Below, one piece after another: positions 1 to 11,321 of a stretch of DNA of 64,000 bases (position 1 is the first letter of the stretch; the number at the start of each line of letters is the position of its first letter). Origin of the DNA: Lysinibacillus macroides (lineage in GTDB: Bacteria; Bacillota; Bacilli; Bacillales_A; Planococcaceae); NCBI RefSeq assembly GCF_001281525.1, contig NZ_LGCI01000010.1, positions 858,869 to 922,868 of the forward strand, written 5' to 3'. The notes below the pieces were generated by a model that saw only the letters and a list, made by a program, of their open reading frames with translations, was not told the origin of the DNA and ran no database searches. The position numbers and the translations under genes are program-made.

Positions 1-2
1 TT

Positions 3-674
3 TTTAGTGAATATGAATCCATGTTTATGCAAGTTTTAAAGGAAAAATCACTCTCTATTTTTGATTCTATCCTTGTCTACACAGCCGATCTTTTTCAATT
101 ATTAATGAAGCATGTGATTGAAGTATTTATTTTTTTAGTGGCCTATTATTTTGCTTTATTAGAAACACGTAAATCACGGTACTGGTTTTTTCAATATGTG
201 CCTAAAAAATTTCGACATGAGTGGCAATCCCATTTTGCGAAAATCATGCAGCTTTTTCATTACTTTTTGTTTGTAGAGTTTCAATTATTTACAATTACCC
301 TACTTATTTTATGTGCAGGGTTTATGATCCTTCAGTTTGAACAAGCCATTATCAAAGCGTTTATCGTGGCATTCGCAGATGTGCTCCCGTTTTTCGGTAT
401 CGGTGTGTTTCTTGTACCGATGAGCATTTATTTTTATTTCAATGGCAATACCTTTTTATGTATAGCTATGCTACTTCTCTATTTATTTGTCCAATTAACA
501 AGGCAGCTTGCTGATTCCATGCTGTGGTCAAATACACTTCAATTACGTACATTCCATACATTTTTTATCAGCGCTGCCTCTATTTTATTATTCGGTTTTT
601 ATGGAATTTTACTAAGCCCTATCTTTTTATTTTTAGCGGTCAAGCTTAAGGAAAATGCTATCTTTGAACGATAA
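3..674 (+). CDS. ytvI: YtvI-like AI-2E family membrane protein, C-terminal part
   Basis: The frame is open to the left edge of the window, so this is the last roughly 220 residues of a protein whose family is normally about 350-370 residues; the true start lies outside. Several long hydrophobic helices alternate with short polar loops. The segment around FADVLPFFGIGVFLVPM matches the conserved loop of the AI-2E exporter family. YtvI is a sporulation-associated integral membrane protein of unknown substrate. The gene ends tail to tail with fxsA, overlapping it by 17 bp. Neighbouring fxsA and pyk fit the Bacillus ytvI locus. Confidence 0.75.
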   Translation, partial: FSEYESMFMQVLKEKSLSIFDSILVYTADLFQLLMKHVIEVFIFLVAYYFALLETRKSRYWFFQYVPKKFRHEWQSHFAKIMQLFHYFLFVEFQLFTITLLILCAGFMILQFEQAIIKAFIVAFADVLPFFGIGVFLVPMSIYFYFNGNTFLCIAMLLLYLFVQLTRQLADSMLWSNTLQLRTFHTFFISAASILLFGFYGILLSPIFLFLAVKLKENAIFER

Positions 675-1047
675 TAAATGGACCTTTTTTCATTTGCTTA
701 CGCATCCAATAATAGACAAGTGGTTGAAACATTTTTCGTGAAAAAGGCATAAGTAGCAGTAAACCAATAAGATCTGTTAAAAAACCTGGTAACGCTAAAA
801 GTAATCCGCCGCTAAATGTTAAAAGCGTGTTTACGAGGGCAGCTCCTGGAGCCTCTCCACTTGCCATTGTCTGTTTAACATTTTGAATAGAATTCATACC
901 TTTATTTTTCATTACATAAACACCAATACTACTCGTTGCAATAATAAGTAACAATGTACTGAAAACACCTATATTTTGTCCCACAACTATTAATAACGCT
1001 AATTCGGCTAATGCATAAACAACGAAGCCAAGAAAAATTTTACGCAT
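658..1047 (-). CDS. fxsA: FxsA family cytoplasmic membrane protein
   Basis: A 129-residue protein of the FxsA/YtwI family. It has an N-terminal hydrophobic segment (MRKIFLGFVVYALAELALLI), further membrane segments near residues 25-45 and 75-105, and the family motif GGLLLALPGFLTDLIGLLLL. E. coli FxsA suppresses F-plasmid exclusion of phage T7; in Bacillus the function is unknown. It lies downstream of pyk in the same direction, as in B. subtilis, but a strong terminator separates them, so it probably has its own promoter. Assignment of the family is firm; the role is not. Confidence 0.85.
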   Translation of the reverse strand: MRKIFLGFVVYALAELALLIVVGQNIGVFSTLLLIIATSSIGVYVMKNKGMNSIQNVKQTMASGEAPGAALVNTLLTFSGGLLLALPGFLTDLIGLLLLMPFSRKMFQPLVYYWMRKQMKKGPFIIVQR

Positions 1048-1134
1048 AATTTTCCCCTCTCTACTTGAAAAGCTACACCTTATATACGTTATTATGGCCC
1101 ATTTAGTTTCATTTAAAATAAAAATAGTGGTACA

Positions 1135-1174
1135 AAAGGAGCTGTCTCCACATAACTTTTCCGACAGCTCCTTC
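1135..1174 (-). terminator. Rho-independent terminator of pyk
   Basis: On the minus strand, an 11-bp stem AAGGAGCTGTC/GACAGCTCCTT is followed by TTTT. It begins just past the pyk stop codon and would end the pfkA-pyk transcript before fxsA. Confidence 0.8.
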
Positions 1175-1182
1175 GTTATACA

Positions 1183-2943
1183 TTAAAGAACGCTAGCATG
1201 TCCTTTATAAATAACGCCTGTCTCAGCATCCATTGTAATTTCTTGACCATGACGTATTAATGTAGTGGCTTCTTTAACACCAACAATTACTGGAATGCCA
1301 AGGCTTAAGCCAACAACGGCTGCATGGCTTGTTAGTCCGCCTTCTTCTGTAATCAAACCAACACAATTTTCTAATGCTGGCATCATCTCACGATCTGAGC
1401 CAACCGTGACAAGGATGCAGCCATCTGTATCATAAGCAAGAGCCTCCGCAGCATTTTTGGCGATCACTGTTGTGCCAACAACTGATGCTTTACCAATCCC
1501 TTGACCACGCGCTAATAAATCACCAATAATGTGTACTTTCATTAAGTTTGTAGTACCCGCTTCTCCTACTGGCACACCTGCTGTAATCACAACGGCATCT
1601 CCATGTGTCACATAGCCATATTTTAAGCTTTCATCTACAGCTAGCTCTAAAATTTCATCTGTTGTTGTTACACGTTGACAAACAATTGGGTAAACACCCC
1701 ATACTAATGTTAATGTATTCGCTGTATGAACGGATCCCGTAACAGCAATGACTGGTACACCTGGGCGATATTTAGCAATCATTCTTGCCGTATTGCCACT
1801 TTCTGTTGGTGCTAATACGGCTTTTACACCTAAATTAATGGATGTGTACGCTACTGCTTGCGAAATCGCCTCTGTCATATTGGCTTCTTTTTCACGACTA
1901 CGTGCAGAAACAATGGATTTATATTCTAATGAGTCTTCGGTGCGTTGTGCAATTTTATTCATTGTTTGGACGGATTCCACAGGATACAAACCTGCCGCTG
2001 TTTCTCCTGATAACATAATCGCGTCTGTTCCATCAATAATAGCATTCGCTACATCACTTGCTTCTGCTCGTGTTGGACGTGGATTACGCTGCATAGAATC
2101 TAACATTTGTGTAGCAGTAATAACAGGCTTTCCGACTTGATTACATTTTAAGATTAATTTCTTTTGTACAAGCGGCACTTCTTCTGCTGGAATCTCCACA
2201 CCAAGGTCTCCACGTGCAACCATTAAGCCATCAGACACAAGAATAATTTCATCGATATTATCGACACCTTCTTGGTTCTCGATTTTTGGGATAATTTGAA
2301 TATGACTACCGCCATTTTGCTCAAGCAATTCACGAATTTCTAGTACATCTTTTGCTCGTCGAACAAAGGAAGCAGCGATAAAATCAATATCCTGTTCAAT
2401 ACCAAATAAAATATCTTGCGCATCTTTTTCTGTAATCCCTGGTAGCTGGACAGACACGCCTGGCACATTTACACCTTTTTTATTTTTTAAGACACCAGCA
2501 TTTTCAACAATTGTATGAATTAAACCTTTTTCCATATCCGTTGCTAAAACACGTAATTCAATAAGACCATCATCCAATAAAATAATCGAGTTTTGCTCAA
2601 CATCTTCAATTAAACGATCATACGTAATAGAGAAGCATGTCTCTGTGCCTTCTACTTCTGTCATTGAAATATCAATTACTTGTCCTGCTGTTAGGTGAAG
2701 CTCGCCATTTTTCATATTATGGGTACGAATCTCAGGACCTTTTGTATCGAGTAAAATCCCAACTGGTTTATTTAACTTTTGTGCGACTTCACGTATTAAC
2801 TGAATACGTCCCGCATGTTCTTCATGAGAGCCGTGTGAAAAATTCAAACGGGCAACATTCATACCTGCTTCAATTAGTTGCTCTAATATTTCTGGTGATT
2901 CACTTGCAGGTCCAATTGTACATACGATTTTTGTTTTTCTCAT
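1183..2943 (-). CDS. pyk: Pyruvate kinase with C-terminal PEP-utiliser-like domain
   Basis: Converts phosphoenolpyruvate and ADP to pyruvate and ATP in the cytoplasm. The catalytic barrel starts [15 protein letters not shown] and carries the signature [18 protein letters not shown] (active-site Lys) and the motif TATQMLDSM with [15 protein letters not shown]. At 586 residues it has the Bacillus-type extension of about 110 residues. That extension ends in a mobile-domain-like sequence with [11 protein letters not shown], related to the phosphohistidine domain of PPDK and PEP synthase. The ATG is preceded by GGAGTGGGC. It lies 26 bp downstream of pfkA, so the two are probably cotranscribed. Confidence 0.97.
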   Translation of the reverse strand: MRKTKIVCTIGPASESPEILEQLIEAGMNVARLNFSHGSHEEHAGRIQLIREVAQKLNKPVGILLDTKGPEIRTHNMKNGELHLTAGQVIDISMTEVEGTETCFSITYDRLIEDVEQNSIILLDDGLIELRVLATDMEKGLIHTIVENAGVLKNKKGVNVPGVSVQLPGITEKDAQDILFGIEQDIDFIAASFVRRAKDVLEIRELLEQNGGSHIQIIPKIENQEGVDNIDEIILVSDGLMVARGDLGVEIPAEEVPLVQKKLILKCNQVGKPVITATQMLDSMQRNPRPTRAEASDVANAIIDGTDAIMLSGETAAGLYPVESVQTMNKIAQRTEDSLEYKSIVSARSREKEANMTEAISQAVAYTSINLGVKAVLAPTESGNTARMIAKYRPGVPVIAVTGSVHTANTLTLVWGVYPIVCQRVTTTDEILELAVDESLKYGYVTHGDAVVITAGVPVGEAGTTNLMKVHIIGDLLARGQGIGKASVVGTTVIAKNAAEALAYDTDGCILVTVGSDREMMPALENCVGLITEEGGLTSHAAVVGLSLGIPVIVGVKEATTLIRHGQEITMDAETGVIYKGHASVL

Positions 2944-2969
2944 TTTTGCCCACTCCGTTTTATAACAAA

Positions 2970-3959
<990 letters not shown>

Positions 3960-4035
3960 TCACATTAACATGAAAAAACAAACTATGTAAGGGTTCTGAG
4001 GGCACAAAAACATAACTTTTACATAAAAAATGAAA

Positions 4036-4050
4036 AGAATGCGCTTTCAC
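4036..4050 (-). promoter_or_regulatory. Candidate cre site (CcpA) upstream of pfkA-pyk
   Basis: The minus strand reads GTGAAAGCGCATTCT, matching the Bacillus cre consensus WTGNAANCGNWNNCW at every position but the first. It lies in the 256-bp accA-pfkA gap, which otherwise shows only AT-rich sequence and a weak GGTTAA/TTAACC hairpin near 4150-4175. Carbon control of pfkA by CcpA is inferred from sequence only. Confidence 0.45.
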
Positions 4051-4185
4051 ACACTCTTTCCATTAAAAAACGTCCTAAATTTAACATTTTTTCAAGAAGT
4101 CTGCGTTACTGTTGCGCAATTATCTTCTTTAATTTTGAAAGTTTTTTAGAGGTTAAGATACAAGTTTTAACCCTTTTCGAGCAAA

Positions 4186-5154
4186 TTAAGCTCTCTCTTC
4201 CGTCTCTGTATATTGCCCAATTTTTTTAAATTTGTCATAACGATCTTCTATTAATTGTTCACCACTTAGTGAATTTAATACCTGAAGTGTATCACTTATG
4301 CACTCTTTAATAGAAAGTGCCTGCTTTGCCACATTGCGATGTGCCCCGCCAGTAATTTCAGGAATAATGCCATCAATAATACCAAGCTCCTTTAGATCTG
4401 GTGCTGTGATCCGCATTGCTTCAGCTGCTTGCTTGGCAAGACTCCCATCTCGCCATAGAATTGAAGCAGCTCCTTCCGGTGAAATAACCGAATATGTTGA
4501 GTTCTCTAGCATAAAGACACGATTCGCTACACCTAATGCTAGCGCACCACCACTTCCACCTTCTCCAATCACAATACTAATAACTGGTACTGTTAAACCC
4601 GCCATTTCAACAAGATTTCTAGCAATGGCTTCGCTCTGCCCTCGCTCTTCCGCAGCTTTTCCTGGGTAAGCGCCTTTTGTATCAATAAAGCAAATTATCG
4701 GACGGTTAAATTTTTCAGCCTGCTTCATTAAACGTAATGCTTTACGATAGCCTTCTGGGTGTGGCATCCCAAAATTACGACGTATATTTTCCTTTGTTGA
4801 TTTTCCACGTTGATGGCCAATAACGGTTACTGGCTGCCCTTCAAACATAGCAATTCCACCTAAAATTGCGGCGTCATCGCCAAATGTACGGTCACCATGG
4901 AGTTCAATAAAGTCTTCACACATTGCTTCAATATATTGCAATGTTGTCGGTCTTTCTGGATGTCTTGCAACCTGCACACGATCCCATGGCTTCATATTTG
5001 TATAGATAGATTGCTCTAGCTGCGATAAGCGTGTTTCAAGCTTTTCAATTTCACCTGTCATATCTACATCTGCTTCCGCAGCAATTGTTTTTAATTCATC
5101 AATTTTTTCTCGTAATTGTACGACTGGTTCTTCAAACGCTAAATTTTTAGGCAT
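4186..5154 (-). CDS. accA: Acetyl-CoA carboxylase carboxyltransferase, alpha subunit
   Basis: With AccD it transfers the carboxyl group from biotinylated BCCP to acetyl-CoA, giving malonyl-CoA for fatty-acid synthesis. It starts with a helical segment ([21 protein letters not shown]) and then has the carboxyltransferase core with [44 protein letters not shown] and [13 protein letters not shown]. The length of 322 residues is typical. Its start overlaps the accD end by 8 bp, so the two subunits are translationally coupled in one transcript headed by the GntR gene. Confidence 0.97.
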   Translation of the reverse strand: MPKNLAFEEPVVQLREKIDELKTIAAEADVDMTGEIEKLETRLSQLEQSIYTNMKPWDRVQVARHPERPTTLQYIEAMCEDFIELHGDRTFGDDAAILGGIAMFEGQPVTVIGHQRGKSTKENIRRNFGMPHPEGYRKALRLMKQAEKFNRPIICFIDTKGAYPGKAAEERGQSEAIARNLVEMAGLTVPVISIVIGEGGSGGALALGVANRVFMLENSTYSVISPEGAASILWRDGSLAKQAAEAMRITAPDLKELGIIDGIIPEITGGAHRNVAKQALSIKECISDTLQVLNSLSGEQLIEDRYDKFKKIGQYTETEERA

Positions 5155-6004
5155 GTTGTACGCCGCCTTTCATATGCATTTTGACAAGTAATGAAACCCT
5201 TTGACGTAAATCCTGACGATGGAAGATTGCATCAAGCTGACCGTGCTCTAATAAAAATTCTGCGGTCTGGAAATCACTCGGCAATTTTTCTCTGACTGTT
5301 TCTTCAATGACACGACGCCCTGCAAAGCCGATTAATGCCTGTGGCTCTGCAATATTAATATCGCCGACAGACGCAAAGCTTGCTGAAACGCCACCTGTTG
5401 TTGGGTGCGTTAAAATCGAAATAAATAATAAACCTTGATCACTATGACGCTTTAAGGCCACGCTCGTTTTTGCCATTTGCATTAAAGAGAGGACACCCTC
5501 TTGCATACGTGCGCCACCACTAGCCGTAAAGATAATAAATGGTACACCTAATGCTGTTGCTTTTTCAACTGCTCGCGTAATTTTTTCGCCCACTACTGAG
5601 CCCATTGAACCCATACGGAAATGCGAGTCCATAATGGCTACCACAATTTCCTCTCCATCTAATGTACCCACACCTGTTAAGACAGCCTCGTTTAAGCCTG
5701 TTTTTTCTTGGTCTGCCGCAATTTTCTCCACATATGCTGGGAAATTAAGTGGATTACTCGTTTGTAAATGATCATCCATTGATACAAAGGAGCCTTCATC
5801 TAAGAAATAGTCTACACGTTCTTGTGCGGTCATTTTGAAATGATGATCACATTTTGTACATACCTTATGGTTCTTTTCAAGTTCCTTTGTTAATTGAATA
5901 TGACGACATTCAGGACATTTTGTCATTAAACCTTCTGGAAATCCCTTTTCCTGTCCATTCTCTTTCTTTTTTCGATTGCCACTAAATAAGCTGCGTATTG
6001 CCAT
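5147..6004 (-). CDS. accD: Acetyl-CoA carboxylase carboxyltransferase, beta subunit
   Basis: Partner of AccA. An N-terminal four-cysteine zinc ribbon (CPECRHIQ... CTKCDHH, around residues 29-55) binds nucleic acid and is needed for activity in characterised homologues. It is followed by the crotonase-fold core with [30 protein letters not shown] and [14 protein letters not shown]. The length of 285 residues is normal. An ATG preceded by GAAGGGGGAG fixes the start, 22 bp after the GntR-family gene, which suggests a regulator-accD-accA operon. Confidence 0.97.
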   Translation of the reverse strand: MAIRSLFSGNRKKKENGQEKGFPEGLMTKCPECRHIQLTKELEKNHKVCTKCDHHFKMTAQERVDYFLDEGSFVSMDDHLQTSNPLNFPAYVEKIAADQEKTGLNEAVLTGVGTLDGEEIVVAIMDSHFRMGSMGSVVGEKITRAVEKATALGVPFIIFTASGGARMQEGVLSLMQMAKTSVALKRHSDQGLLFISILTHPTTGGVSASFASVGDINIAEPQALIGFAGRRVIEETVREKLPSDFQTAEFLLEHGQLDAIFHRQDLRQRVSLLVKMHMKGGVQHA

Positions 6005-6026
6005 TGTTTGACTCCCCCTTCGTTGT

Positions 6027-6668
6027 CTAAATGCTTGCGACAGTATTCATCCACTGCTCATAAGCTTTTAAGGCTTCTTTTTCGTAACCAAGCTGCATCG
6101 ACTTCAACATGGTTTGGATGATTAATTTTTCATCTTCTGTTGAGCTGCGATTTAAACGGTCACCATCATAAGCTGCTAATTGAAACCAGATTTTTAATGA
6201 AAGGCGATTGCCTGTTGTAATTAACAACTCTCGCAAAATATCTCGGCAATGAACCGCTCCTTCTATTTCTAGTTTCACAAAAAAACTATCCCACACAGGT
6301 AGTGTGCGAAGAATCTCTGTACAACTTATTACGCGAATGGCTTCCTTTTCATGAATTTGCCGCGTTAATTCGACATCTTTTTTTGATTTTTCATCTTCTA
6401 AGATAAACATCGACAGTATTTCTACGAGCTGATGTTTATGTGTGGAGGCAAGAAAAGTACCACCGCCATGTCTTGTTTCAATAAGTCCTAGTAATTCTAA
6501 GCTGCGCAATGCCTCTCTAACAGAAGACCGCCCAACGCCTAGACGCTCTGATAAAACGCGCTCGGAGGGTAGCTTTTCACCTGCTTGAATTTTTTCCATT
6601 TTAATGAGTTGACGTAATTGTTGGACGATTTCTAAAAACACTTTTTTTTGTGCAGTTTTTTTATCCAT
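6027..6668 (-). CDS. GntR/FadR-like transcriptional regulator of the accDA operon
   Basis: An N-terminal winged helix of about 70 residues has the GntR signature [36 protein letters not shown] and the wing RHGGGTF. The C-terminal part is helical and FCD-like, but without clear metal-ligand histidines. The start at 6668 is set by AAGGGGAG nine bases upstream. A 23-bp palindrome lies just upstream of the start and matches the FadR-type operator, which points to autoregulation and hence control of accDA. The effector is unknown; an acyl-CoA is plausible from the family and from the target genes. Confidence 0.85.
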   Translation of the reverse strand: MDKKTAQKKVFLEIVQQLRQLIKMEKIQAGEKLPSERVLSERLGVGRSSVREALRSLELLGLIETRHGGGTFLASTHKHQLVEILSMFILEDEKSKKDVELTRQIHEKEAIRVISCTEILRTLPVWDSFFVKLEIEGAVHCRDILRELLITTGNRLSLKIWFQLAAYDGDRLNRSSTEDEKLIIQTMLKSMQLGYEKEALKAYEQWMNTVASI

Positions 6669-6687
6669 ACGACTAACTCCCCTTATC

Positions 6688-6710
6688 AAAAAGTGGTCAG
6701 ACCACTTTTT
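6688..6710. promoter_or_regulatory. GntR operator palindrome
   Basis: Perfect arms AAAAAGTGGT / ACCACTTTTT around CAG. The core TGGTCAGACCA fits the TGGT-N3-ACCA pattern bound by FadR-subfamily proteins. It sits 20 bp upstream of the regulator's ATG, overlapping the expected promoter or leader. Confidence 0.75.
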
Positions 6711-6798
6711 ATATTGATTCTAGCTTACAAAATAACTACACAAAAGTAAAGAAAAAACTGCACAAAATTTCATGCAGTTTGTAAATTTTCCTTTAATT

Positions 6799-9700
6799 TT
6801 ATTGTTTTTTCATCGTTTGTGCATGTTTTACTTTGATCTGCGGCTTGCCAAAGCGTCTCTCTAAAACGCCCTCAATAAAGAGCATTTCATCTTCTATCAG
6901 TAGGTCTTGAACAAGCTGAAATACTTGTGGAAATAACGTGATCGAAACAGTTCCGTATTCGTCCTGAAGCTGCACAAAAGCCATTTGCTCCCCTTTTTTC
7001 GTTCGAATTTTTTTGACCTCGTCAATCATACCGATCATTTTCACATACGTACCATCTCGTGTCTGTTTAAGCTCGTAGCATGTACAATTGATACCCTGCC
7101 AGTACTGTCTTTCTTCCGTTACTGGATGAGCAGAAATATAAAAGCCTAAGCTCTCTTTCTCATGCATTAATTTTTCCTTTTGTGACATGGCTACTGCCTC
7201 CATATATTTTGGCTTCCCAAAGCTATAGGCTGTAGCGGTAGCTATATCAATATCCTCAGTGGGTCGTAGTAGCTCAGCATGCTTCCCAGCAGCATCTACT
7301 GTCATTATAAGAACAGCTCGATCCTTTTCTAAATAATCAAGCGCACCAGCAAAAATTAAAGACTCCATCATTTTTGGCTTAAAATGCTGTGCACTTAAAG
7401 CAACAGCCAAATCAAATAAATTGTTGAATGCCTCTGGATTTGTTTGTCGTAATGTATTTACTTTATCTATAAACGTATGTGGAACACCTTTAATGCCTGT
7501 TAGACTATAGCGAATACCCTGATTTTCTACTGTAAAATATTTTGTACTTTTTTTTAACGAAGGGGGATAAAACGGAATCCCCTTGTCTTTTGCCTCTTGC
7601 ACAAGCTGGACAATTTTATCTATGTTTCCTGTTGCATTTGATAATAATGCCGCATAAAAACTATATGGAAAATGTGCCTTTAAATAAGCCATTTGATAGG
7701 AGATCATACTATAAGCTACGGCATGACTTTTGGCAAAACCATAATCAGCAAAATGGACAATTAATTCATATACTTCTTCTGCTACAGACTGCTCATAGCC
7801 CTGTTTTAATGCCCCATTTACAAAGACAGCACGCTGCTCCTCTAAAATTTGGCGATTTTTTTTACTAACTGCTCGGCGCAGTAAATCAGCCTGTCCCCTT
7901 GTAAAGCCTGCTAGCACAGAAGCAATTTGGATAATTTGCTCCTGATAGACAATCACGCCAAATGTTTCTTGTAAAATAGGCACTAACACCGGATGAGGCA
8001 TAACAACCTGCTCCTTACCTGCTTTTCTCCTTGCATAGATAGGAATGAAATCCATCGGACCTGGACGATATAGTGCATTAACAGCTACAATATCTAAAAA
8101 ATGCGTTGGACGAATATCACGTAAGGCTTGCTTCATTCCCGCTGATTCTAACTGGAAAATACCAAGTGTATCGCCTCTTTGTAGAAGTTGAAACGTTTTA
8201 TCATCATGCAGAGGAATGTGCTCAAATTCAATCCATGGTCCTCCTGCTTTATAAATAGACCAACGCATCTGCTCCAAAATGGTGAGATTACGCAAACCTA
8301 AAAAATCCATTTTCACGAGTCCACATGCCTCAATATCGCCCATTGGCCATTGTGTGCAATAAATGTCGTCATGCCCCTCCTCAATCGGTACTGTATCCAC
8401 TAATGGAGATGGAGCAAGTACAATGCCAGCCGCATGTGTGGATGAATTCCTTGGCAAGCCTTCTAGCTTTAACGCGACCTCAAACCAATGCTGATGATTG
8501 TCATCTGCTGTTAGCCAGCCTTGTAGGTCAGGAGATTCTGCCACTGCCCTTTGTAGGGTCATACCCGGCTTATTTGGAATCATTTTAGAGATTTTTTCTA
8601 AGGTTTCCGCATCAAAGCCAAAAACTCTTGCCACATCTCTCGCCACTGCCTTAGCAGATAATGTACCGAATGTAATAATTTGCGCCACATTCGCCTTACC
8701 ATATTTTTTTGCAACATACTGGATGACTTGCTGTCTTTTACTATCAACAAAATCAATATCAATATCAGGTAAAGTAATACGTTCTGGATTTAAAAAGCGC
8801 TCAAATAATAAGCCGTAAGCCAGTGGATCTACCTGTGTAATAAATAAGCTGTACGCTACAAGTGAGCCTGCCGATGAGCCACGACCGGGTCCTGTTAAAA
8901 TACGATTGTCTTTGGCAAAGCGCATAAAATCAGCGACAACCAAAAAATAATCAGCAAAGCCCATAGAGCAAATAATATCCAACTCATATTGTAATCGCTC
9001 TCGATAACTTAATGGTAGTACTCGCTGCTTAAACCGCTCCTCTAATCCTTTAAATGCCTCTTTTATAAGTAAGCTTTCAGCAGTTTCACCTACTGGCACT
9101 GGAAACTTTGGCATTTGTACAGGCATTTCAGGGATCACTGCCTTACAGCTTGCCAGCATAGCTGTACTAGCTGCTAACCATTCTGGTCGATCAGCAAACC
9201 AGCTTTGCCATTCATCTGCTGTAGGTGCAAAATAGCCTTGCAAGCTAGCAGTTTGCCTCGTTGTGCCAAGCTTTTCACCTGTATCAATTGCTCTCGCAAC
9301 TTCATAAGCAAAATGATCTTCTGGACGTAAAAAATAACAGCTTTGAGTAGCTACTAGCTGGATGTTTTTTTCTTGACACCATGCTACAAGCTCATCCTCG
9401 TTCGCTGATTTTACTCCTCCTGGTCTTGCAATGCCTATATAAAAATAATGTTGAAACAATTGCGCAATAGCAGTGGCCATCGAATACCAGGTATCTACAA
9501 CTAGAGCATCGTCCGTCGTCAACAAGGCGATACAGCCTGCCGCATAACCTTCAAGCCATTTCCATGGCAGCACCTCATCGTCTCTAATCGACAGAGCACT
9601 ACTTATTTTTAATAAATTTTGATAACCCTCCTGAGATTGTGCATACAGTACAAGAGGTATTATTTCCTCCTGCCACTGTACTTTTAGCGAAAGCCCTATA

Positions 9701-9882
9701 ATGGCATGAATATGAGCTTGTTGCATGGCTTTACAAAAAGGCAAAAGCCCGTACAATTTCGTATTGACGATTGCACAGGCCTGTGTCTTTTGCTCTTGTA
9801 AAAAAGGAATCAATTGCTCCAGCCGAATTGTACTTTTCAATAAATCCGCGCTTGTATGCATTTTCGTATATACATGTGCCAA
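6799..9882 (-). CDS. dnaE: DNA polymerase III alpha subunit DnaE
   Basis: Replicative polymerase of the DnaE class; in Bacillus it extends primers on the lagging strand before PolC takes over. The N-terminal PHP domain is degenerate. The palm carries GPGRGSSAGSLVAYSL and the catalytic PDIDIDFVDSKR. A helix-hairpin-helix region follows, and the C-terminal OB fold includes VKMIGMIDEVKKIRTKKGEQ. I place the start at a TTG (9882), where the sequence aligns with known DnaE N-termini and AAGGAAGGG lies upstream. A longer frame to 10008 would overlap nrnA. This gives 1027 residues, slightly short of the B. subtilis protein. Confidence 0.93.
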   Translation of the reverse strand: MAHVYTKMHTSADLLKSTIRLEQLIPFLQEQKTQACAIVNTKLYGLLPFCKAMQQAHIHAIIGLSLKVQWQEEIIPLVLYAQSQEGYQNLLKISSALSIRDDEVLPWKWLEGYAAGCIALLTTDDALVVDTWYSMATAIAQLFQHYFYIGIARPGGVKSANEDELVAWCQEKNIQLVATQSCYFLRPEDHFAYEVARAIDTGEKLGTTRQTASLQGYFAPTADEWQSWFADRPEWLAASTAMLASCKAVIPEMPVQMPKFPVPVGETAESLLIKEAFKGLEERFKQRVLPLSYRERLQYELDIICSMGFADYFLVVADFMRFAKDNRILTGPGRGSSAGSLVAYSLFITQVDPLAYGLLFERFLNPERITLPDIDIDFVDSKRQQVIQYVAKKYGKANVAQIITFGTLSAKAVARDVARVFGFDAETLEKISKMIPNKPGMTLQRAVAESPDLQGWLTADDNHQHWFEVALKLEGLPRNSSTHAAGIVLAPSPLVDTVPIEEGHDDIYCTQWPMGDIEACGLVKMDFLGLRNLTILEQMRWSIYKAGGPWIEFEHIPLHDDKTFQLLQRGDTLGIFQLESAGMKQALRDIRPTHFLDIVAVNALYRPGPMDFIPIYARRKAGKEQVVMPHPVLVPILQETFGVIVYQEQIIQIASVLAGFTRGQADLLRRAVSKKNRQILEEQRAVFVNGALKQGYEQSVAEEVYELIVHFADYGFAKSHAVAYSMISYQMAYLKAHFPYSFYAALLSNATGNIDKIVQLVQEAKDKGIPFYPPSLKKSTKYFTVENQGIRYSLTGIKGVPHTFIDKVNTLRQTNPEAFNNLFDLAVALSAQHFKPKMMESLIFAGALDYLEKDRAVLIMTVDAAGKHAELLRPTEDIDIATATAYSFGKPKYMEAVAMSQKEKLMHEKESLGFYISAHPVTEERQYWQGINCTCYELKQTRDGTYVKMIGMIDEVKKIRTKKGEQMAFVQLQDEYGTVSITLFPQVFQLVQDLLIEDEMLFIEGVLERRFGKPQIKVKHAQTMKKQ

Positions 9883-9901
9883 ATGAATCCCTTCCTTTTC
9901 T

Positions 9902-10849
9902 TTATGAATGATACGTGTTACAAATCTCCTGTAATCTAGCGATAACGCGATCTGCTTCCTCCCATGAATAAGCTGTAGCACCCGCTGCAAGTGGATGCCC
10001 ACCACCATTAAATTCTTTTGCTAATGTATTAATGACTGGACCCTTTGATCGTAAACGCACACGGATTTGATCCTCTTCTTCAATGAAAACAACCCATGCA
10101 CATATTCCCTTGACATTCCCAAGACAACCTACTAAAAGGGAGGCTTCTGATGGTACAGCATCATGTGCTGTCAGCAATTCCTTGGTTAGCTTGATATGTG
10201 CTGCTCCATGCTCATCCATTTGAAAGTTTTGATAAATATAGCCTTGTAAATTTAATAGCTTTTGCTCCATTTCATACATACCATCAAAAATCTGGTTCCG
10301 ATCAAAATCATATGTAATTAATTCTGCAACAATTTTAAATGTTCTAGCTGTTGTACTTGAAAATTGAAATCTTCCTGTATCTCCTACAATACCAGCAAAT
10401 AAAAAACGTGCAGCAGCAGCTGAAAGTCGCCAGTCAACAGTTTTTTGTCCTTCTTCATAAAGCTCATAAATCATTTCACTACAAGAACTTGCTGTAGTGT
10501 CTACCCATAAAAGGTCGCCATATGCATCATCATTTGGATGGTGATCAATCTTAATAACCATCTTACCCTCTGTATAGCGTTGATCGTCAACACGCTCTGT
10601 ATTGGCAGTATCTGTAACAATTACTAATGCATTGTTATAAACATCATCTGTTATTTGATCAGGCTGTGCCATAAACGATAGGGAGGCATCATGCTCACCT
10701 ACAGCAAAAACCTTTTTGTCAGGATAATTCGCTAAAATTAATTCTTTTAACCCTTGCTGGGAGCCATAAGCATCAGGGTCTGGACGTACATGCCGGTGAA
10801 TAATAATCGTGTCATATGCAGCAATTGTGTCGATGATTTGTCTTTTCAA
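9902..10849 (-). CDS. nrnA: NrnA-like oligoribonuclease / pAp phosphatase
   Basis: DHH/DHHA1 phosphoesterase that degrades 2-5 nt RNA (nanoRNase) and dephosphorylates pAp. Motifs in order are HRHVRPDPDAYGS, VTDTANTERVDD, IKIDHHPNDD (the DHH signature), and the C-terminal GGGHPLAAGA of DHHA1. A TTG start at 10849 after GGAGGAATTTATT aligns with the usual NrnA N-terminus and gives 315 residues; a longer frame lacks support. It lies 19 bp upstream of dnaE in the same direction, as in B. subtilis (ytqI-dnaE region). Confidence 0.93.
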   Translation of the reverse strand: MKRQIIDTIAAYDTIIIHRHVRPDPDAYGSQQGLKELILANYPDKKVFAVGEHDASLSFMAQPDQITDDVYNNALVIVTDTANTERVDDQRYTEGKMVIKIDHHPNDDAYGDLLWVDTTASSCSEMIYELYEEGQKTVDWRLSAAAARFLFAGIVGDTGRFQFSSTTARTFKIVAELITYDFDRNQIFDGMYEMEQKLLNLQGYIYQNFQMDEHGAAHIKLTKELLTAHDAVPSEASLLVGCLGNVKGICAWVVFIEEEDQIRVRLRSKGPVINTLAKEFNGGGHPLAAGATAYSWEEADRVIARLQEICNTYHS

Positions 10850-10939
10850 AATAAATTCCTCCAAAATGATAGTAAGAACCGTTAGCATTTTTCGATAATA
10901 ATCGTTACAATAATGTCTAGTTATGCTAGGAGGTTTACT

Positions 10940-11245
10940 ATGCTCAATTTAATATTTGTATTTGTGACTATCGTCTCTTTCGTCTTCTATTTTTATTTTA
11001 AAACAAAACAGTTCCGTTCTCCATTACCCATTGCTAAAAAGTGGTACAAAAGTAAGGCGAATATTGGTTTTGGATCCTTTATTCTGTTTTTTGCGTTAAA
11101 CCAAGCCTACTTATTCCCTGGACTCTATACATTTATTATTGTAACAATTCTTGTCATTTTAGGCATCTATGTAATTGTAGAAAATATAAAAAAAGCACGA
11201 CACTATGGTCAATTTGTTGAAGAAGAATTTCGTATCAATCAATAA
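10940..11245 (+). CDS. ytpI: YtpI family membrane protein
   Basis: A 101-residue protein with three predicted membrane segments (about residues 1-20, 40-60 and 62-82) and a short charged tail. It belongs to the uncharacterised YtpI family and lies beside nrnA and ytoI as in Bacillus. The ATG at 10940 follows TAGGAGGT. It is transcribed divergently from nrnA, leaving 90 bp for both promoters. Confidence 0.85.
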   Translation: MLNLIFVFVTIVSFVFYFYFKTKQFRSPLPIAKKWYKSKANIGFGSFILFFALNQAYLFPGLYTFIIVTILVILGIYVIVENIKKARHYGQFVEEEFRINQ

Positions 11246-11276
11246 AAAAGCACACCATTCCAATATACTTTTTCAC

Positions 11277-11317
11277 AAAAAGGGATATCTCAAATGACGT
11301 CGAGATACCCCTTTTTA
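11277..11317. terminator. Bidirectional terminator between ytpI and ytoI
   Basis: A stem AAAAAGGG-A-TATCTC pairs with GAGATA-CCCCTTTTT and is flanked by A and T runs on both strands. It serves the convergent genes ytpI and ytoI. Confidence 0.8.
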
Positions 11318-11321
11318 CTAT

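Noticed and set aside
1748-2140. Open frame opposite pyk
   Set aside because: Lies wholly inside a conserved gene, has no ribosome-binding site and no protein-like features; same for frames opposite accA (4298-4669), dnaE (7542-7868, 8325-8818), the satellite tape measure (44006-44293) and the prophage tape measure (61989-62942, 63576-63923).
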